64,000 nucleotides of DNA, taken from positions 40,870,789 through 40,934,788 of the forward strand of contig CM036768.1 of NCBI GenBank assembly GCA_020796225.1, in the 5' to 3' direction. The translations under genes and the position numbers were made by a program. The notes under the pieces were generated by a model. The model was not told the DNA's origin, made no database searches, and saw nothing but the letters and a program-made list of their open reading frames with translations. This DNA comes from Arion vulgaris. Taxonomy: Eukaryota > Mollusca > Gastropoda > Stylommatophora > Arionidae. Below, piece after piece: positions 58,690 to 64,000 of the stretch. Positions within the stretch are counted from its first letter, which is position 1, and each line of letters begins with the position of its first letter.

Positions 58690-58930
58690 TAAAGTGTCTA
58701 AAGATGAAAGATTGACTTCATTGCACTGGGTTTCCCACATGCTCGGTTCCTGTCCCCAGAAATGACACGCACCTGCCGAAAGTATTGCACAAACACCATA
58801 GCTCCGCAACAATCCCTGGTATTTCGGGAAAAAAATGCACTTGCGAACAGAACTGTGCGGCCTGGATTCGAACTCACAACCTTTGGTACACAAGGCAACA
58901 AAACAACTACTTAGCCACAAAGTCCCCACC
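58690..58930 (-). mobile_element. tRNA-derived SINE (family S3), best copy
   Basis: The minus-strand head GGACTTTGTGGCTAAGTAGT holds an A box (TGGCTAAGTAG) and GAGTTCGAATCC a B box. The body is shared with 9025, 46095, 28577 and 60085. Confidence 0.8.
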
Positions 58931-59039
58931 ATCAGTTGTATGGAGAGGAGGGTGGAGAGGGGGGTGGTTCTGCTGCATCAACAGTCCTCCATATAAATAT
59001 ATGCAGAAAAGAATCATGTCACTAAATTTTTACCTCATG

Positions 59040-59900
59040 ATTTGTATACAAAATTCTATTAGAAATTCTATCAGGTCTATCAGAAAAATTTCAAGTAGGG
59101 TCAGGAGTAAGACAAGGATGCTTACTATCACTGCTGCTGTTCATCACATATGTCGATCAAATCTGTAAAATAACTAACACCAGTGAAGAAAACAACCTTA
59201 GGGAACTCTAAAACAAATTTCTTTTTGCCGATGATCGGACAATAATATCAACAACAGAGGAGCTACAGCAATACAGATACCAGTTAACATACAATGAATA
59301 CAATATGAGGATTAAATATTGACAAAACCAAAGTAATGACATTCACTAGTGAGGAAAACACTACCAATATCTGAATTGACAAAACATCAATTAAAACAAG
59401 TCAAAGACTTTACATTCCTAAGCAGCAATTCTTCAGTAAATAGAAGAATAACTAACAAAATTCAACATAGATGTAACAATTCAAATCATAGGACAAATGG
59501 CGCCAATTTGGAAATGCAAACATGTCATCATGAACAATAAAAGAGCATTGTACAACATAATCTTTCTCCCAACAATATGATATCAATACCAAACCTTGAT
59601 GCTGACATCAAACACTAGTCACAACAGAGATGAGTGTCTATGCAGAGATCTGGGAGTATCAAGAAGAGACCAGTTTACAAATAAAGATATCAGGAAAAAG
59701 TGGATAAAACATCTGTACTGAACTTCATCAAGAAACTACAAATTAAATGGTTTGGCCACCTAAACAGGTAACCAACAGACAGTGCACCTCAGAGCAATTC
59801 TAGTCCAACACAGTGGATACAAAGCAAAAGGGTGTCCATGCAAAAGGTGGACATCAGAAATACAGAGGCAGTGAAGAACACTATTGATGAAATGCACAAT
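59040..59900 (+). mobile_element. LINE RT, plus strand
   Basis: SGVRQGCLLSLLLFITYVDQ and then FLFADDRTIIST (catalytic FADD), ALYNIIFLPTI-like and IKWFGHLNR-like segments follow in order. Stops throughout. Same family as 4108-5060. Confidence 0.78.
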
Positions 59901-60084
59901 TCTATAAATATATTATTATCCTGATGCTGCGAGGCGAAATACAATAAGAGAAAAAAAGTAGAAAGAAAAGATTATATATAATTTGTGGTCATTTATCAGC
60001 ATTGAATAAAATATTTGTGAATGAATCAATGTCTGCTTCTATTGTAAATAAACATATCATATATCGAGGGTCTCTGTAGTTAAG

Positions 60085-60290
60085 GGTTTAAGCCGCTGTC
60101 TTGCATTTCAAATCTGAACTGTGTTTTTCACAAGTGCCATTTTTGTAGAGATACAGAGAATTATTGTCAGAGCTGCAGAGTTTGTGCTTTGTGTAGTACA
60201 CTCTGCAGGTGGCGTACAATTTCTGTGGAGGACAGAGCCATATGGGGTAAAAGCTCGGTGAATGAAACCAATTCTTCGTCTTTAGACCTT
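60085..60290 (+). mobile_element. S3 SINE
   Basis: TTAAGCCGCTGTCTTGCATT head, TTTCAAATCTGAACTG (B-box-like), GCAGAGTTTGTGCTTTGTGT and CAATTCTTCGTCTTTAGACC. Confidence 0.65.
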
Positions 60291-60337
60291 CCAGATAAAC
60301 ATATATCATCTTTAAGTGTTTATTTGTGACTATGATT

Positions 60338-60812
60338 TGGTTATGATTTATGATACTAATAACAACATAACTCATTATGATTTATGATACTAATAACAAC
60401 ATAACTCATTATGATTTATGATACTAATACAACATAACTATTATGATTTATGATACTAATAACAACATAACTCATTATGATTTATGAGTACAATAAAATC
60501 AACTCATTATGATTTATGATACAAACAACTCTCATTATGATTTATGATATAACAAATAACTCATTATGATTTATGAACTAATAAAACATAACTCATTATG
60601 ATTTAGTGACAATAACAACATAACTCATTATGATTTATGATACTAATAACAACATAACTCATTATGATTTATGATACTAATAACAACATAACTCATTATG
60701 ATTTATGATACTAATAACAACATAACTCATTATGATTTATGATACTAATAACAACATAACTCATTATGATTTATGATACTAATAACAACATAACTCATTA
60801 TGATTTATGTCT
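60338..60812. repeat. 34-bp satellite x 14
   Basis: Monomer CTCATTATGATTTATGATAC plus TAATAACAACATAA; regular at both ends with a noisy middle (60480-60610). Confidence 0.92.
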
Positions 60813-61080
60813 GGTCAACCACAAGTAAAGACTGTTACAAGGAGAAGAAGATGGCGATATACTGGGCAGAAATAATCACAGAATACCAAAGCAGGCTCTC
60901 GAGTGAGAGGCAGAGGGTTCAAGAAAGAGAGGAGGTCCTAGGGAAACCCTGAAACAAACTTTGCTGAGAGGTGACAAATATCAGACTCAATTTCATGGAA
61001 GAGATTGAGCGAGTTGTCCAGAACAAAGTGGTATTGAGAATTACTTGCAGGCCCTATGTAATGTATAGCAGTTGCAAGAG
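60813..61080 (+). mobile_element. LINE 3' end inserted in the 34-bp satellite
   Basis: GTTACAAGGAGAAGAAGATG, GGAGGTCCTAGGGAAACCCT, GGCCCTATGTAATGTA. Inverse of 48110-48330. The satellite resumes in diverged form at 61265. Confidence 0.7.
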
Positions 61081-61083
<3 letters not shown>

Positions 61084-61156
<73 letters not shown>

Positions 61157-61157
61157 G
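61084..61157. repeat. (TA)n microsatellite
   Basis: About 35 TA units with one break at 61131; follows the LINE tail AAGAGGAATATAT, so it is probably the expanded 3' tail of that LINE. Confidence 0.93.
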
Positions 61158-61264
61158 ACTAATTCATAAAGATATATAATGATTTAGACAAATTAATTAT
61201 AGTATAATGTATATGCAATTTATTATATTAATTTTATGACATAATCAAATATTACATTTTTATA

Positions 61265-61470
61265 CTAATTCTAACATCACTTATTATGATTTATTACACT
61301 AATTTTAACATCACTTATTATGATTTATTACACTAATTTTAACATATTATTATAATTTATTACACTAATTTTAACATGATTTATTATGATTTTTCATATC
61401 AAAATGAACATGACTTTTTATGGTATATTGATACTAATACTAACAATACTAACATAGTTAATGATTTTTG
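61265..61470. repeat. Diverged arm of the 34-bp satellite
   Basis: ACTTATTATGATTTATTACA plus CTAATTTTAACATC x 4, decaying to the right. Clearly related to 60338-60812. Confidence 0.7.
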
Positions 61471-61494
61471 ATACAAGTACTAACCAAAAATGAC

Positions 61495-61566
61495 CTGCGC
61501 AGTCGCTCTAAATCCCTTATTGTCAGTCTGTTTTCTAACTTATCATCCAGGGGATAAGCAGGTTTT
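61495..61566 (-). CDS. Exon 1 as numbered here (residues 1-23), N-terminal region
   Basis: 72 nt. Acceptor TTGAACATATAG before AAAACC; donor GCGCAG followed by GTCATT. It starts with one base and ends with two (AG). It encodes KPAYPLDDKLENRLTIRDLE then RLR. LENRLTIRDLERLR is the lead-in helix before the first EF-hand in this family. No ATG in frame, so at least one more exon lies upstream, beyond 61566 or outside the window. Confidence 0.75.
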
Positions 61567-61750
61567 CTATATGTTCAAGATGATAACAAACATTCATTAG
61601 TAATGACATACCTAGTGATGTAGAGCCGGACAGATTAAGTCAAGGTACAACACACTAAAGCAATACTTCTAAAATGACTACTTTTGTCAAATTATTATTA
61701 TATAATTAAAACAATAATTCAATTGCTGTCTGCTTTCTTGGGTTAGCTAG

Positions 61751-62916
61751 TTAGCCCTTTAGCTGCTAAGGACGTATATATACGTTTTCCCATTCACTTT
61801 TAAAGACGCATTAACACGTCTTTTATTATCTCTCCACTGTGGGCTAAAGACGTGTTAACATGTTATATAATAGCCGTCCATCTCAAGCGATGATGACAAC
61901 AATCTCAGACGTGTACTGTTGCACCTCTCTGGTGTGTGCGGAGGTGACTGTAGAGTCCAATCCTAGAACAGAATCCCCGACCACAGGTGGGGCATACATG
62001 ATCAAGGTTAGACATGTGTGTTGTGTGCTCTGTCTTTTCGCGCTGCTCGTTTCTCTGTGACTCAACAATACGATGATTCTCAGCTATTCGGGTTCCTCTT
62101 TGTTGTTACAGCGCCACATTTGGCGATCTTGCGCAAGGATTCCCAGCACGTATTGTCTATATCGAAGCATTTCAGAGACACTTTAAGAGTGTCTTTAAAG
62201 CGTTTTCTGTCCACCAGCTAAATGTCTGCCCCTTCAATCTCGCCATCATCAACTGTTTTGGGATGCGTTTATCAGGCATTCGAGCAGCGTGACCGACCCA
62301 TCTCAGTTGGGCCTTCTGCAACAGGGTGTTGACGCTTGGGATCTTTGCTCTTGTGAGGACTTCGCTGTCTGGAATTTTGTCCTGCCAGTTTATTTTTAGT
62401 ATTCTTCGTAGACAGCTTGTGTGGAAATGGTTTAATTTTCTTCCGTGTCTGCTATACACTGTCCATGTCTCGCTTTGCTACAGCAGCGTGGTTAACACTA
62501 TGGCCTGGTAAACTTTCAGCTTTGTGACTATGCTTATCCCTTCCGTTCCCACACAGTGACACGTAACCTTCCGAACGCAGCACTGGCTTTGGATATCCTA
62601 TTGTGGACCTCAGAATCTATGTTTGCCGATCTGGATAGGAGGCTGCCAAGATAAGCAAAGTTGTCCGTTGACTGGAGACGCTGGTGTTTAATGTTGATGA
62701 CTGGATCGTAATACTGTTCTCTAGGGCGGGCTGGAACATGACCTCTGTTTTTTTGGTGTTAATGGTGAGGTAAACCTATCACAGGCCATTGATGTATAAC
62801 ATGTTATACATTTCTACTGTCACTACTATAGGCATACATTCATGTTTATAATCTAGAAACAAAGAGTAGCTATTTTAGCTCAGCCTTCGGAAAGTATGTA
62901 GCAGCGAAAGGGTTAA
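61751..62916 (-). mobile_element. Family B TTAA element split by a LINE
   Basis: Left end TTAGCCCTTTAGCTGCTAAG (first TTAA mutated), ACGTATATATACGT and AACACGTCTTT; right end CATACATTCATGTTTATAAT..AGTAGCTATTTTAGCTCAGC..GCAGCGAAAGGGTTAA. Inverse orientation of 30399-30619, with about 925 bp of LINE in between. Confidence 0.82.
61868..62795 (-). mobile_element. LINE C-terminal region, nested in the B element
   Basis: The minus frame MYSRHGRKLNHFHTSCLRRI..INWQDKIPDSEVLTRAKIPS..AQLRWVGHAARMPDKRIPKQ is a well-kept 95-codon segment, the same family as 55130-56960. High GC relative to the host sequence. Confidence 0.85.
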
Positions 62917-62989
62917 TACTACTGTATTTGAGGCAGATCTATATGTGTTCTCAGTCTCTCTCAGCTTACCATTAAGATAATTCATTTAC

Positions 62990-63150
62990 TGGGATTCATT
63001 CTTCCCCTTTCAGTAAGGCTTCAACTTTTGCCATCTGGTTGATTGTTCTATCAGTATAGTCCATCCAAGACACGCAACGTTTCATTTTCTTGCTCTTAAT
63101 ATCATTAGTATTCTTGTGCAGTGGATGTCTCTGATCTGCAATAACTTGCA
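62990..63150 (-). mobile_element. LINE fragment
   Basis: The minus frame gives PLHKNTNDIKSKKMKRCVSW then MDYTDRTINQMAKVEALLKG; similar text at 46960-47180. Confidence 0.4.
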
Positions 63151-63369
63151 TATATGTTTTGGATCATAGCATGACAAGAATAAAGGGACAGAAGGCCTTC
63201 ATCTTCACAATAGGAGTATCTCTAGTGCAGCGGAGAACAAATACATGCCTTTATTCTGAACACCAGCTGGACACTGGTCTAAGAACTGGTAAAACTAGAC
63301 TCAGAGCATCTTTCTATTATGTAAGCACAAAAACAAATATTTTGTTTGAAAGAGATTGGTTGGTACATC

Positions 63370-64000
63370 ATCATTGCACTTCGGTGAGTAACCATGCATG
63401 CTCTGATCTATTTCTTACACAGGAAGATCTCAGCGGCAGTGCACGAACTCTGTAGCACCGGCAATGGTCCACGATGTAATTTTAAAGATGGTGAAGATAT
63501 TTTGTAGGAATTGTTTATTTTAAAATATTTTTCTAATGAATTTTTCCTGTGCAGCGGCTTTCCAGCCTGCTCTTCTCGATTTTGATCTGCCAAGCGTTCT
63601 TCTACATGCTTAAATTGAACATGGGACCTACGTTTTAATGCCCATCTCCGATAGGACTAGAAACTAATCTCTTCTTCTTCTTCTTCATCCTTCATCCCTA
63701 GGGAAGCATAGGTCCGCAACCAAGGCCTTCCAAGCTCACTTATCCAAGGCCATCCTTTCCAGATCTCTCCACTCTCTCCCCATTTTCTTGCATTCTGTCT
63801 CCAACTCCCATCTCCAGGTGTTCCTGGGTCTTCCCCTACCTATATTGCCCTGGGGATTCCATCAGAGAGCTTGTCTTGTGATGCTGTTAGGGGAACTCAA
63901 TCTCACCTACACTCAAATCGGGATCTCTGAAAATTATTTTGATAACTCCACGAGTGAGCAAACCGAGTACTTTGGAACAAGAGGCGAACACCTAACCTCT
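63370..64000 (-). repeat. Dispersed repeat S4 with nested LINE
   Basis: Inverse of 9895-10320: GAAGATCTCAGCGGCAGTGC..GATGGTGAAGATATTTTGTA..CAGCCTGCTCTTCTCGATTT..GTACTTTGGAACAAGAGG. Interrupted at 63672-63893. Confidence 0.75.
63672..63893 (-). mobile_element. 5'-truncated LINE 3' end with target duplication
   Basis: Flanked by AACTAATCTC (63662-63671) and AACTCAATCTC (63894-63904). The minus frame LRWNPQGNIGRGRPRNTWRW..WRDLERMALDK.AWKALVADL is the classic ORF2 tail, followed by a (GAA)n tail. The uninterrupted S4 copy at 9895-10320 shows the empty site. Confidence 0.88.

Noticed and set aside
61605..61640. Candidate upstream exon ending at an AG|GTATGT donor
   Set aside because: Every frame compatible with the next exon's phase meets a stop within 30 nt and no ATG is present.
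62950..63070. Possible first exon with a GTAAGC donor
   Set aside because: The required phase contains TAA right before the donor, and the upstream text is LINE-derived.

Overview
The window is gene-poor, AT-rich animal nuclear DNA. Coding sequence sits in short exons with GT-AG splice sites, introns run from about 0.1 to 13 kb, and the rest is mostly LINE, SINE and TTAA-type DNA-transposon debris plus many minisatellites. There are no bacterial-style operons, ribosome-binding sites or long ORFs (the longest is about 182 codons and looks spurious). The mix of tRNA-headed SINEs, RTE/jockey-like LINEs, piggyBac-type elements and a mariner fits an invertebrate, perhaps a mollusc or other lophotrochozoan. 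That placement is a weak inference.

The one host gene I can support covers nearly the whole window on the minus strand. By reading splice sites and codon phase by hand I joined 22 exons, from 61566 down to 48. They encode about 896 contiguous residues: an N-terminal EF-hand-like region (exons 1-3 as numbered here), then about fourteen WD40 blades, i.e. two seven-bladed propellers. Layout and motifs match the WDR49/WDR64/EFCAB8-type family (EF-hand plus WD40, associated with cilia and testis in animals). All 21 exon junctions agree in phase. Two exons each need a one-base correction, which means either assembly indels or early decay. The start codon and the C-terminus lie outside the recognised exons.

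The introns hold at least four families of elements flanked by TTAA with short terminal inverted repeats (called A, B, C and D here), consistent with piggyBac-type transposition. One A copy and the D copy keep the acidic N-terminal end of a transposase-like ORF. Three TTAA elements sit in TTAA tetranucleotides that are part of minisatellite monomers (around 29.6-30.6 kb and 39.6-39.9 kb). Several nested insertions can be read directly: LINE in C, LINE in B, D in LINE, LINE in an unclassified repeat, SINE in a satellite. A decayed mariner is at 57.8-58.5 kb.

Region by region: 0-14 kb carries C-terminal exons 22-16 with minisatellites and LINE 3' ends; 14-31 kb carries exons 15-8, C and A/B elements and tandem arrays; 31-44 kb is the largest intron (about 13.4 kb), filled with LINEs, a compound satellite and SINEs; 44-62 kb carries exons 7-1 with C, D and B elements, the mariner and more LINEs; 62-64 kb is repeat only. 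Two noisy arrays (5.7-6.3 and 11.7-12.2 kb) show many one- to three-base dropouts, which together with the two exon frameshifts points to residual long-read assembly error.
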